Assembly: GCA_002339125.1 (NCBI GenBank)
Contig: DDJQ01000095.1
Span: 9,277 to 65,366, forward strand
Direction of reading: 5' to 3'
Length of the DNA stretch: 56,090 nucleotides
DNA from: Alteromonadaceae bacterium UBA2620
Lineage (GTDB): Bacteria; Pseudomonadota; Gammaproteobacteria; Enterobacterales; Alteromonadaceae
Shown here one piece after another: positions 26,393 through 34,549 of this stretch. Under the pieces are notes generated by a model, which was not told the origin of the DNA, did no database searches, and saw nothing but the letters and a program-made list of their open reading frames with translations. Position 1 is the stretch's first letter; every line of letters begins with the position of its first letter. A program made the translations under genes and the position numbers.

Positions 26393-27148
26393 CTACCTGG
26401 GAGTGTAATCGGAACCATCGAGCATACGGGCGACCGCCCCTGCTTCCTTACTGATCAATAACCCGGCACCGTGATCCCACAGATTAAGCGTTCCCTGAAA
26501 AATAATAAAGGCCGTGGCACCGGTATTAAGCAGACGATATTCGGCTGCGGCACAGCGATAGTCCATGACTCTGCCCATCTGCATTACTGCCTGCAGAGCT
26601 CGGGGTCGGTCGGCGCCTTTTGACACGCCAAATGAAAAGCAGCCCATGGTTTCGCTGAGGGGCAGTGAGGATTGTTTGCCCGCTTTCAATGGACGGTCCA
26701 GCCCATCAACACGGTCAAACGCGCCCTGACCTTTAATGGCCCATAGGTAATCACCGCTGACGGGTTCAAAAATGATCCCGGCGACAACTTCACCATAGCT
26801 GGCGACACTCAGCATCACGCCAAAATTCACCGAGCCATTGGCGTAATGCCAGGTGCCATCAATGGGATCTAACACAAAGCTGAGCGCTGCATTGTTGAAT
26901 TGAGACAACGCTGTTGGGTCCTGGTAAACACTCTCCTCACCAATCAACAGGGCATCCGGATACAAGGCGCGGAGTTTGTTCAGAATAAAGGTTTCGGCGG
27001 CCTGATCGGCAACCGTTACCAAATCGTGATGATTCTGCTTCTCTTCAACCTGCTCACTGACAAGCTTTCTGAATCTCGGCATAATTTCGGTATCTGCAGC
27101 CTGACGGCAAATATCGGCTAATTGATGAAGTTGTTCGCTGTTCAACAT
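26393..27148 (-). CDS. Inositol-monophosphatase-family phosphatase, probable 3' frameshift
   Basis: A Mg2+-dependent sugar or histidinol phosphatase of the IMPase/HisN family. Metal-binding motifs are IGEES, LDPIDGTWHYANG and LNLWDHGAG. The ATG at 27148 follows AGGACGACA; a longer in-frame extension upstream is not coding-like and overlaps the DUF502 gene start. The frame ends at 26393 (DGSDYTPR), but one frame over the sequence continues with a normal family C-terminus (VAGKLLVAENESRWHEVAAL) to a TGA at 26328-26330. Adding one C to the CCC run near 26402-26404 would join them, giving about 273 residues. This is either a sequencing error or a recent frameshift. Confidence 0.82.
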   Translation of the reverse strand: MLNSEQLHQLADICRQAADTEIMPRFRKLVSEQVEEKQNHHDLVTVADQAAETFILNKLRALYPDALLIGEESVYQDPTALSQFNNAALSFVLDPIDGTWHYANGSVNFGVMLSVASYGEVVAGIIFEPVSGDYLWAIKGQGAFDRVDGLDRPLKAGKQSSLPLSETMGCFSFGVSKGADRPRALQAVMQMGRVMDYRCAAAEYRLLNTGATAFIIFQGTLNLWDHGAGLLISKEAGAVARMLDGSDYTPR

Positions 27149-27368
27149 TGTCGTCCTGTTGTGATGGGTTACTCTGCTTATACTGACATCTTTAGCTTTG
27201 TGTGCCAGTGATCTTTTTATAATAGTGGTTTGCCGGTGCGGTACGTGGCTTATAACCGCCGCAATAACCCACCGCAGAACGTGATTAAAATAACCTGTGG
27301 ACTGATCTACAATGCCAGACCCGTTATCGGTCCCGTCAACACGGTTCACTTTTTTCAGTAGAGTGCTA

Positions 27369-27947
27369 ATGCTTAATAAATTATTGTTATTACCCGTAAA
27401 GGGCCTGGTTACTATTTTGCCCTTCGCCATTACTATTTACTTTTTGGTATGGCTGGTCAGCTCCACCGAGGCGTTATTATCGCCACTTATTCCTGCGCAA
27501 TATTACTTTCCCGGCCTTGGGGTAGTGACGGTTATCCTGGCGCTTACAGCCATCGGCATTTTGATTAATGCGTATTTATTCAATTGGGTTATTTTGCTCG
27601 GTGAACGTCTTTTTGCCCGTGTGCCGGTGGTGAAAACCTTATTCGGCGCCGTGCAGGATGCGGTAGAACTGTTTGAGGTGAAAAAAGAAAAGGAAGCCAA
27701 AAAGGCCGTTGCCGTTGAGCTGGATAATGGCATTAAACTGGTGGGGTTTATGACCAGTGAAAAAGTCGCCAACAAGCTGTTTCCCGGCGAAGATAAAGTG
27801 GCCGTGTATCTGCCGTTAAGCTACCAGATTGGGGGTTATACCATTTACCTTGAGCGAGACAGAATAACGCCGCTGGATATCGATGTTGAAACGGCCATGC
27901 GGATAGCGGTGACCGGCGGTAACTCGATTGAGAAAGACGCTAAATAG
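27369..27947 (+). CDS. DUF502-family membrane protein
   Basis: A 192-residue inner-membrane protein of the DUF502 family. Two N-terminal helices (LVTILPFAITIYFLVWLV; GVVTVILALTAIGILINAYLF) are followed by the conserved soluble region RVPVVKTLFGAVQDAVELF and a beta-rich tail (VAVYLPLSYQIGGYTIYL). The function of the family is unknown. I chose ATG 27369 because it places the first helix near the N-terminus; an in-frame ATG at 27312 is possible. It is divergent from the phosphatase gene and is followed 46 bp later by a small conserved-looking gene. Confidence 0.85.
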   Translation: MLNKLLLLPVKGLVTILPFAITIYFLVWLVSSTEALLSPLIPAQYYFPGLGVVTVILALTAIGILINAYLFNWVILLGERLFARVPVVKTLFGAVQDAVELFEVKKEKEAKKAVAVELDNGIKLVGFMTSEKVANKLFPGEDKVAVYLPLSYQIGGYTIYLERDRITPLDIDVETAMRIAVTGGNSIEKDAK

Positions 27948-27993
27948 ACGTTAGCTAAGTGTCTGTTCAGCAAAGATATCGGAGCGTTTAATT

Positions 27994-28341
27994 ATGAAGA
28001 AAACTATCAAAAAGCTCGATAATAACGTGGTCAAAGCGCTCACTCTGGCCTGTGAAACCGCTAAAGACTGGGAAATCGGTTTTCAGTGGCTCACTCATAC
28101 TGCCCGTTATGAGCAGTTTCCGGGGAGCCTGATGGTCACCTGCGTATTTGAACACGACGAAGACGTAAGGCGGCTCACTATTGAAGAAAACGATACAAAG
28201 CTTCGCCAGTTGATTCAGCAGCATCTGTTAAAAGTAGGGATAAAGGTAAAGGATATCCGTCGTCATGTGTGCTTCGACAGTGAAGAAAGCTGTGAGCGTG
28301 AGCACAGTGGTGACTGGCAGAAAAGGTTAATTCATTGCTAA
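27994..28341 (+). CDS. Small protein of unknown function
   Basis: I cannot assign this 115-residue protein. It starts MKKTIKKLDNNVVKALTLAC after a GGAGCG ribosome-binding site, and has an alpha/beta composition with a basic C-terminal part (KLRQLIQQHLLKVGIKVKDI, then RRHVCFD). There is no signal peptide or membrane segment, so it is probably cytoplasmic. Its codon use resembles its neighbours, and the clean start and 46-bp gap suggest co-transcription with the DUF502 gene. A small nucleic-acid or RNA binding role is possible but unsupported. Confidence 0.65.
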   Translation: MKKTIKKLDNNVVKALTLACETAKDWEIGFQWLTHTARYEQFPGSLMVTCVFEHDEDVRRLTIEENDTKLRQLIQQHLLKVGIKVKDIRRHVCFDSEESCEREHSGDWQKRLIHC

Positions 28342-28400
28342 TTAAAGAGCACTTTGAAGTGTTTCGCAATAAACACTATTCCTCACTATTATAGTTTTCT

Positions 28401-28569
28401 CGCCATATGTCGGGGTGCCGACAGCACCCAGGGGGAACAGTGAGGTTCCCCCTGGACCCCCCTCAGTTCTATGTGGCGAAACAGCATGCTGGCCAACAAA
28501 AAGGGTGAACCTAACGAGGCAGAGCGGGCGTCCTGCCCGCCTGCCCTGGCTCGTCGTCCGTGACGAGCC
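28401..28569. repeat. Cluster of strong inverted repeats (structured element)
   Basis: Four consecutive hairpins are visible: GGGTGC/GCACCC (28413-28429), an 11-bp perfect stem CCAGGGGGAAC with its complement (28428-28455), GGCAG-A-GCGGGC with its complement (28518-28545), and GGCTCGTC/GACGAGCC (28548-28569). An outer pairing CGCCATA (28402-28408) with TATG-T-GGCG may enclose the first two. Short frames on both strands cross these stems and look non-coding. It could be a structured RNA, a MITE-like element or a complex terminator region. It forms the left half of the only long gene-free stretch (28342-29102). Confidence 0.6.
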
Positions 28570-28612
28570 TACGCTTTCCCTAAACTTTTTGTCGGCCAAC
28601 AATTCGCCACAA

Positions 28613-29029
28613 CAGAACCACAAAAAAAGCAGGAAGTTTTAACCTTCAAAAGTAAAAACAGTGCCCTCGGCATCCGACAAAAAGCGGAGAGTTCAATCAC
28701 AATTAATTTCTCCATAACAGAACCACAAAAAAAGCAGGAAGTTTTTACCTTCAACAGTAAAAACAGTGCTGCCGGCACCCCGACAAAAAGCGGAGACTCC
28801 AATCACCATTAATTTCGCCATAACAGAACCACAAAAAAAGCAGGAAGTTTTTACCTTCAACAGTAAAAACAGTGCCCTCGGTACCCCGACAAAAAGCGGA
28901 GATTTCAATCACCATTAATTTCGCCACAAAAGAACCACAAAAAAGCAGGAAGTTTTAACCTTCCAAAGTAAAGACAGTGCCCTCGGCATCCGACAAAAAG
29001 CGGAGACTCCAATCACCATTAATTTCACC
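28613..29029. repeat. Four tandem copies of a ~105-bp repeat
   Basis: The units start at 28613, 28718, 28824 and 28930 (spacing 105, 106 and 106 bp); the last is slightly shorter. Each begins with CAGAACCACAAAAA or a close variant, continues through GCAGGAAGTTTT, CAGTGC and GACAAAAAGCGGAGA, and ends near CAATCACCATTAATTTC. Copies 2 and 3 contain an exact hairpin GTTTTTAC/GTAAAAAC. There are no unique spacers, so this is not a CRISPR array. Frames on the minus strand encode repeated peptide text but shift between copies, because 106 is not a multiple of three. Confidence 0.85.
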
Positions 29030-29102
29030 ATTACTGTCACACCTTATCGGGTTACTTTTTCTAATTAGTCATTCATATTTGGTACTAAATAAGGAAATTA
29101 CT

Positions 29103-29243
29103 ATGATTAACGCAATTCACAATAAACCTGCTTTCTTTAAAAAATATGCACCGGCTTTTATTGCAGGGAGTAGTGCCTTTGTTGCGGTAATGGCCGGTAA
29201 TCCGGCCTTTGCGCAAAGCATTAAACTGATGATCTTTGGCTGA
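29103..29243 (+). CDS. 46-residue exported small protein or peptide precursor
   Basis: This very small gene has a good AAGGAAA ribosome-binding site, an ATG at 29103 and a terminator-like hairpin just after its stop. The product has a basic start (IHNKPAFFKKYAP), a hydrophobic stretch (AFIAGSSAFVAVMAG) and a signal-peptidase-like end NPAFA. Cleavage there would release only QSIKLMIFG. It may be a tiny secreted peptide or the remnant of a longer exported protein. I know no family for it. It sits between the tandem repeats and a DMT transporter. Confidence 0.6.
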   Translation: MINAIHNKPAFFKKYAPAFIAGSSAFVAVMAGNPAFAQSIKLMIFG

Positions 29244-29255
29244 TGGACAAAGGCT

Positions 29256-29295
29256 AAGCACCTGTCTTATTCGGGGCAGGTGCTTGCTCTTTCCT
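29256..29295 (+). terminator. Terminator-like hairpin after the small exported peptide gene
   Basis: AAGCACCTG (29256-29264) and CAGGTGCTT (29277-29285) form a perfect 9-bp stem, followed by the T-rich GCTCTTTCCTT. It begins 13 bp after the stop of the 46-codon gene, supporting that it is a real transcription unit. Confidence 0.7.
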
Positions 29296-29402
29296 TGCGG
29301 TCACCACTGTCCGTCTACGTTATAAAGGTGCAGAGTAATCAACACATTTCCTGCTAAATAGCGTAACCTATAGGCCCTCTTATTTTGTTTAGAAATTAGC
29401 TT

Positions 29403-30278
29403 GTGGCCTGGATCTTTTTCACCCTGATGGCGGTGTTCTTTCAAACTTTTCGCAATGCCATCCAGAGTAAACTCAGTAGTACCGTGCCTACTGCCGGGGT
29501 CACCCTGTCACGCTTTCTTTTCGCGCCACCGATTGCCGCCGCGTACGTGTGTATTGTGTCTATTGAAGAGGGTATCGGCGTGCCGGAGTTTACGCCTCGT
29601 TTTTGGCTGTTTATCGTTTTAGGCGCACTGCTGCAGATTGCTGCCACCTCACTGATGGTGGTGTTATTCAAACAGAAGAACTTTGCCGTGGGGGCGGGGC
29701 TGGCCAAAAGTGAAGCGCTGGTGGCCGGTGTGGTGGGTATGTTGTTTTTTGGCAGCGAACTCAGCCTGTTAGGTTGGCTGGGTATTCTGATTGGTGCGGT
29801 GGCGGTATTTGTGCTGAGTGGCTGGCGCCGGGGTGGCGACTTATCGGCGAAAACCGTGGCTATCGGACTGGCCTGTGGAAGCTGTTTTGCGCTGACTTCC
29901 CTGTATGCACGCGAGGCGAGTCATGCGTTGGGACTGCCCTACGTGCAGGCTGCGGGGTGGGTGTTGTTTTGGGTTCTGTCGCTGCAAACGGTGTTGCTGT
30001 GTACATTTATTACCGCCAGGCAACCCGAAACGTTTAAAAAGCTGGCGGCCCGGCCGGGGCTGGTTATCGCTGCCAGCGTCACCAGTTGTATTGGCTCCAT
30101 CGGTTGGTTTACCGCAATGGCGATGCAGCATGTTGCTTACGTAAAAACCCTCGGCCAGCTGGAAGTGCTCACTACCATGCTTATTACCATTGTATGGTTT
30201 AAACAGCCCGTGCGACGTCATGAATTTGTCGGGCTGGTACTTATCGGCCTGGCGGCCATACTGGTTATGTGGACCTGA
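29403..30278 (+). CDS. EamA/DMT-superfamily transporter
   Basis: A 291-residue inner-membrane protein with about ten helices in two EamA-like halves (for example LFIVLGALLQIAATSLMVVL and LGILIGAVAVFVLSGW in the first half; MLITIVWFKQPVRRHEFVG near the end). Members export amino acids, drugs or other metabolites; the substrate cannot be predicted. The start is GTG at 29403, giving MAWIFFTLMAVFFQ; no strong ribosome-binding site is visible. It is followed 40 bp later by the DnaJ-related gene. Confidence 0.85.
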   Translation: MAWIFFTLMAVFFQTFRNAIQSKLSSTVPTAGVTLSRFLFAPPIAAAYVCIVSIEEGIGVPEFTPRFWLFIVLGALLQIAATSLMVVLFKQKNFAVGAGLAKSEALVAGVVGMLFFGSELSLLGWLGILIGAVAVFVLSGWRRGGDLSAKTVAIGLACGSCFALTSLYAREASHALGLPYVQAAGWVLFWVLSLQTVLLCTFITARQPETFKKLAARPGLVIAASVTSCIGSIGWFTAMAMQHVAYVKTLGQLEVLTTMLITIVWFKQPVRRHEFVGLVLIGLAAILVMWT

Positions 30279-30318
30279 TCTCGCAATTCCGCCTGGTCCG
30301 CGCTAGGCTAAGAATATT

Positions 30319-30939
30319 ATGAGCGATAAAGGAAAAGCGTTGCCCGACTATACCGACCCGGTGCTGCTTGAAGCATTAACCGAATTGAAAGCAGTGTTTA
30401 ATGAAGGGATTTCTGAATACCAGTTGATTAAACAGCTGCAACAGCCGCCCTGGCTGTTGTTTGATGGGGTAGAGCTGAGCGAGCCGCTGGCGATGTTTCG
30501 CTGTCATTTTGTGCTGTTTAATGCCCTGTATTCGTTAAGCGAGGCGTGGCGGCAGCAAGGGTTGGGCGAGCTGGATATTCATACTCTTAACATCAGATTG
30601 AAACCGGCAACGGCCTATACGGCAGGGGTGACCGGGCACGACGGTCTCAAGGCTTACTACCTTAACTGGGATAACTTTACCGATACCAACGGAGCCGACG
30701 TGGAGGCCTTGCTGGATGATTTCTGGCAGCGCATGGCTGGCCGCGATCTGCCGCCCGGCGATGTCGCCAAAGCAAGGCTGACGCTTGAGCTGGATACCGA
30801 TGGTGAGCTCACCCCTGCAGAGCTAAAAAAACAGTACCGTAAATTACTTCAGCAGCATCATCCCGATAAGGGAGGCAGTACGGCCAAAGCCCAGGAAATT
30901 AGCCAGGCTTATCGTATTTTATGCGGTCAGCATAATTAG
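30319..30939 (+). CDS. DnaJ-related protein with C-terminal J domain
   Basis: A 206-residue cytoplasmic protein. The N-terminal ~130 residues match the DNAJ-related family style (NEGISEYQLIKQLQQPPW; MFRCHFVLFNALYSL; YYLNWDNFTDTNG). The C-terminus is a J domain with helix II KQYRKLLQQHHPDKGG, including the HPD motif that stimulates Hsp70 ATPase, followed by AQEISQAYRIL. It probably recruits DnaK to specific clients. The end overlaps the convergent siderophore-interacting gene by 4 bp. Confidence 0.88.
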   Translation: MSDKGKALPDYTDPVLLEALTELKAVFNEGISEYQLIKQLQQPPWLLFDGVELSEPLAMFRCHFVLFNALYSLSEAWRQQGLGELDIHTLNIRLKPATAYTAGVTGHDGLKAYYLNWDNFTDTNGADVEALLDDFWQRMAGRDLPPGDVAKARLTLELDTDGELTPAELKKQYRKLLQQHHPDKGGSTAKAQEISQAYRILCGQHN

Positions 30940-31727
30940 CTGACCAGCTGCGTGTATTGCTGGGCGTCTTCCCGCTTGTCAATTTTATGCTGATCTTCAG
31001 AGCGGCCCTCGCGCCAGTAGCTGGTGACATACACCTGCGTGCGCGGAACGTTAAATTCCACGTCCAGTGTACTGCGAATTGCGCGCATTGAGGAAAACTC
31101 ACAAGCCGCCCAGACTGCCGGCTCACCTTGCAGCCATTCGATATCCAGCAGGCTTTTGGCCAGACCGGCGCTGCCAGCCTGCACTAGCCAGATAACTTCG
31201 ATACCAGCGGGCGCTTGCAGCGGCTGCTTGTCTGCTTCACTCACGATACTGATAATGGCATAGCCGCGGGTTTGCTCAGGCAAGGCTTCTAACTGTGCGC
31301 TGATAGCTGGCAGCGCAGTCATGTCACCCAGCAGAATCACCCAGTCGTGTTCAGGCGCCAGGCCCTTGGAAGTGCCCGGGCCTGCCACCATAATGGTGTC
31401 GCCGGGCTGGGCTGATTGTGCCCAGTGAGAGGCAGGGCCGGCCTCAACGCCCTCGCCGTGGAGCATAAAGTCAACGGTCAGGGTATTCGCAGCTTTGTTC
31501 AGCGCACGTACGGTATAAGTACGCATCAGGATTTTCTGGCCCTCTTGCGGCGCGGTAGGTTGTGGTTCACCAAACTGGTTAAATAACAATTTGATGTAGC
31601 TGCCAGCGGGAGCATCCGGAAAAGACGCTAAGTCGTCACCGCTAAGGACCAGTCGTTGTAAATTGGGGGTCAGGCGTTCTGTGCTCAGTACCTGTAATTG
31701 GTAGTATTGCCGTTTTTTCATAGTCAC
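30936..31727 (-). CDS. Siderophore-interacting protein (FAD-dependent ferric reductase)
   Basis: A 263-residue cytoplasmic flavoprotein of the SIP/ViuB family that reduces ferric siderophores to release iron, using NAD(P)H. The N-terminal FAD-binding barrel shows LSGDDLASFPDAPAGSYIKL and RTYTVR, followed by DFMLHGEGVEAGPASHWA and the segment GDTIMVAGPG; the C-terminal SIP domain contains WAACEFSSMRAIRS and YVTSYWREGRSEDQH. It complements the TonB receptor operon at 13.7-17.9 kb. A weak Fur-like sequence lies about 160 bp upstream. Confidence 0.92.
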   Translation of the reverse strand: MTMKKRQYYQLQVLSTERLTPNLQRLVLSGDDLASFPDAPAGSYIKLLFNQFGEPQPTAPQEGQKILMRTYTVRALNKAANTLTVDFMLHGEGVEAGPASHWAQSAQPGDTIMVAGPGTSKGLAPEHDWVILLGDMTALPAISAQLEALPEQTRGYAIISIVSEADKQPLQAPAGIEVIWLVQAGSAGLAKSLLDIEWLQGEPAVWAACEFSSMRAIRSTLDVEFNVPRTQVYVTSYWREGRSEDQHKIDKREDAQQYTQLVS

Positions 31728-31888
31728 TCCTTATAATGGGTCGAAAACCTTTCCTAATCGTCCGTGTAAAGAGGAGAGGAGTTGGCAGGTGCAAACCGAG
31801 AGACCGGCTTGCTCGGATTTAATCATACCTGTTTGTAACGCTGCTCAGAGTGCGTCGGACGCAGCGATCAGGTTATCTGTCGATAATT

Positions 31889-31907
31889 ATAAATAGGAAT
31901 CATTTGC
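31889..31907 (-). promoter_or_regulatory. Possible Fur box upstream of the siderophore-interacting gene
   Basis: Read on the minus strand, GCAAATGATTCCTATTTAT matches about 10 of 19 Fur-consensus positions, in a very A+T-rich stretch. It is rather far (about 160 bp) from the start codon. The functional context supports iron control, but the match is weak. Confidence 0.35.
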
Positions 31908-31962
31908 AATTAAAATTATCTAATCGAACGGGTTAATTGGTAAAATAGAATGGCGAGGCTAT

Positions 31963-33411
31963 TTATAAATGGCGATAGCGGGCGAGGAGTTGCTCCATTA
32001 CTTCGCGGCGTTGCTGGGGCTCATCGTCCATTACGCCGTAAATTCGCAAGCCATTATCAACTCGCTGAACGCCCATTGCATAGCAGTGGCCGCCGGTGCG
32101 TGGCAGCCATAAACGCTCGTCGCACATGACGTCTTTAATAAAGGTATTCTGTTGGTCTGCCGACATGCCGGTCAGGGAATAATGCAGGATCCAATCCTGT
32201 AAGTCGCAGGCAAAGTGAACGTTATCGCCCAGCTTTGAGGCTAACGGAGCAAGACGGTTTGGCAGTTCTGCCGGTACCTGGGAGGCGTGATTTTCCAGCG
32301 TATCCGTTACCAGCGGGCAGGATACTTCGGCATCGGCTTTGCGCTCCATTATGCGGATCACCGGCTTTTTGAGCGGGCGTGCGCCCGTTATTACCGGTGT
32401 TAAGGTGAGCGCCTGAGAAAGCGCTACGACCTTGCGGTTAAGCGGCAGTTGCCCGTGATACCACGCCAACAGGGCGTTGATGGTTTCAGGGTATTTCGAT
32501 TCAAAGAAAATATGCTGCTTGGGCACAATATGCAGATGACGGACTTCGTCTACCAGCGCCTGTTGTGCTGCTATAAGCTGGCCGGGGCGGCCAATCAGCC
32601 GCAGGGCAAACTTTTTAACGTGGTTGGCCGAGTCTTCTACAAAGACCCGCATGTTGTAGGGTTTCATTGCCTCTTTTAAGCGGGCCTGGGCCGAGAGCAG
32701 GCCGTCGATATAGCACTCAGGCAGCCACCAACTGAAAATATAATCATCCTGCAGCGTATCGCTGAAAAAGCGGTGCTCCTTAGGAACATAAGTATTACCA
32801 GTAGGTTTACTTTTCGCCGTACACAGCAGGGGGAGCTCGTCGGCTTCAACGCCTGCCAGTAGCAGCGTGATGTGTTCTGGTTGATAATACTGTGACTTGT
32901 ATGCTGCCACGTCTTCAACGCAAATCCCGGCCAGGGTATCGCAATAACCACCCCAGTGATGATAGCAATCCGGCGAGCGGTCGCCGCGCCAGATACTCAT
33001 TTGTGCCTGATAATCGGGAGTTGCCTCGTACATAGCCAGCTCACGGGCAATGACACCATCTCGTTCGCGTTTAATGTCGTCGGCGGGGTACTCAAGTTGC
33101 TGTATGCCCGCGTAAAGGTAGCCCACAATCTTCAGCAACACCGATTTGCTTGGCGAAACCGCATAAAAATAACTAAAGCCGTTGTGACTGGAAGCATTTA
33201 TTTTTACCGGCAACACGCTATTAGCGGCAAACAGGGTGTGACGCTGTTGGTAACGGTCGGAGTAACGGAACACCAAATGTTCAACCAGATGAGCGATGCC
33301 TGAACTGTCTACCGCCGGGGTAGGCACTACAAAGGCAGCACCGTACTCCTGCGCAGGTTGCTTGAAGCTGACAACGTTGAGGCCGTTACTCAGGCGTGTC
33401 TGGTTACCCAT
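31963..33411 (-). CDS. pqqF: PqqF-like M16 metallopeptidase
   Basis: A zinc peptidase of the M16 family placed at the end of the PQQ operon; PqqF-type enzymes are thought to cut the modified PqqA peptide. The inverted zinc motif HLVEH is at residues 41-45, with downstream acidic residues in RERDGVIARELAMYEA for the third ligand. At 482 residues it is much shorter than typical PqqF (about 750-800), covering roughly two M16 half-domains. It starts 7 bp after pqqE on the same strand. I call it pqqF from position and motif; a partner subunit may be encoded elsewhere. Confidence 0.82.
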   Translation of the reverse strand: MGNQTRLSNGLNVVSFKQPAQEYGAAFVVPTPAVDSSGIAHLVEHLVFRYSDRYQQRHTLFAANSVLPVKINASSHNGFSYFYAVSPSKSVLLKIVGYLYAGIQQLEYPADDIKRERDGVIARELAMYEATPDYQAQMSIWRGDRSPDCYHHWGGYCDTLAGICVEDVAAYKSQYYQPEHITLLLAGVEADELPLLCTAKSKPTGNTYVPKEHRFFSDTLQDDYIFSWWLPECYIDGLLSAQARLKEAMKPYNMRVFVEDSANHVKKFALRLIGRPGQLIAAQQALVDEVRHLHIVPKQHIFFESKYPETINALLAWYHGQLPLNRKVVALSQALTLTPVITGARPLKKPVIRIMERKADAEVSCPLVTDTLENHASQVPAELPNRLAPLASKLGDNVHFACDLQDWILHYSLTGMSADQQNTFIKDVMCDERLWLPRTGGHCYAMGVQRVDNGLRIYGVMDDEPQQRREVMEQLLARYRHL

Positions 33412-33418
33412 GGTTGAT

Positions 33419-34549
33419 TCAGATTTCCGTAATTGGGATCTTTACTTTGGGGTCACGATACACTAATTCGCGCTCAGGCGTTTGAGATTTTGCCACGGCT
33501 TCGGCCATTAAATGGTGATCCGGTGATTTAGAACAGACCGGATCGGTTTTGTACATATCGCCGGTTAACATATAAGCCTGACAGCGACAGCCGCCAAAAT
33601 CGAGGTCTTTTTCGTCGCAGGTTTTACACGGCCCCTGCATCCAGTCATTGCCTCTGAAGTGATTAAAGGCAAAATCGTCAAACCAGATACCCCGCACCGA
33701 CTTTTCTTTTACATTAGGGAAAGTCAGCGGCAGAATTTTAGCGCTGTGACACGGTAATGCGCTGCCATCCGGCGCGACAGTAAGGAAAGTAGTGCCCCAG
33801 CCATTCATACAGGCCTTGGGACGTTCTTCGTAATAGTCAGGCGTGACAAAAATAAAGTGAGGTCCTTTGCCATCCTGCTTATCGCGAAAGGCATTCACTT
33901 TAGCTTCGGCTTCAATAAGCTGGGCCTGACTGGGTAACAGATGGTCGCGGTTCAGGTACGCCCAGCCGTAGTACTGCACCGTCGCCAGTTCCACGTAATC
34001 GCCATCCAGTTCGCAGCACAGCGCCATGACTTCTTCAATCTGATGAATGTTCTGCGCGGTCAGGCAGAAGTTCAGGACCATGGGATACTCGTACTGCTTA
34101 ACCAGTTTCGCCACTTTGAGTTTTTGTTCAAAGGAGTGGCGCCTGTTACCAATTAAATCATTGGCGTCGGCATTAGCGGCCTGAAAGCTTAACTGAATAT
34201 GGTCAAGCCCAGCCTCACGCAGCGCTGCGATGCGTTTTTCGGTTAAGCCTATGCCGGAGGTAATCAGATTGGTGTAATAGCCCAGTCCACTGGCGTGGGC
34301 CACCAGTTGTTCCAAATCTTTACGCAGGAGCGGCTCACCGCCGGAGAAACCCAACTGCACAGCGCCCATTTCACGGGCATCGCTGAGTACTTTTAACCAG
34401 GTGTCGGTATCACACTCCTGCTCTCTGGACCCCAGATTGACCGGGTTTGAGCAATAGGGGCAGTGTAACGGGCACTCATAGGTCAGCTCTGCCAGTAACC
34501 ATAACGGCGGGCCGGGCTGATGTGGAGCGCCAGAGCCATTCTCAGACAT
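33419..34549 (-). CDS. pqqE: PQQ biosynthesis radical SAM enzyme PqqE
   Basis: PqqE links the Glu and Tyr side chains of PqqA by a carbon-carbon bond, using S-adenosylmethionine. The 376-residue protein has the radical SAM cluster motif CxxxCxxC at Cys26, Cys30 and Cys33 (ECPLHCPYC), the family segment LGFSGGEPLLRKDLE, and a SPASM-type C-terminus with CMNGWG, LPCHSAK and CDEKDLDFGGCRCQAY for auxiliary clusters. The start overlaps the pqqD end by 8 bp, matching the need for PqqD as peptide chaperone. Confidence 0.97.
   Translation of the reverse strand: MSENGSGAPHQPGPPLWLLAELTYECPLHCPYCSNPVNLGSREQECDTDTWLKVLSDAREMGAVQLGFSGGEPLLRKDLEQLVAHASGLGYYTNLITSGIGLTEKRIAALREAGLDHIQLSFQAANADANDLIGNRRHSFEQKLKVAKLVKQYEYPMVLNFCLTAQNIHQIEEVMALCCELDGDYVELATVQYYGWAYLNRDHLLPSQAQLIEAEAKVNAFRDKQDGKGPHFIFVTPDYYEERPKACMNGWGTTFLTVAPDGSALPCHSAKILPLTFPNVKEKSVRGIWFDDFAFNHFRGNDWMQGPCKTCDEKDLDFGGCRCQAYMLTGDMYKTDPVCSKSPDHHLMAEAVAKSQTPERELVYRDPKVKIPITEI

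Noticed and set aside
27149..27430. 94-codon N-terminal extension of the phosphatase gene
   Set aside because: The family start and ribosome-binding site are at 27148, and the extension overlaps the divergent DUF502 gene start.
28415..28642. 75-residue plus-strand frame across the hairpin cluster
   Set aside because: Its composition follows the inverted repeats, with no ribosome-binding site and no recognisable fold.
28569..28908. Minus-strand reading frames with repeated peptide text (ALFLLLKVKTSCFFCGSVM)
   Set aside because: They arise from the ~105-bp DNA repeat, change frame where the unit is 106 bp, and have no ribosome-binding sites. They are by-products of the repeats.
28613..29029. 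CRISPR array
   Set aside because: The repeats are ~105 bp, contiguous and without unique spacers, and no cas gene is near.
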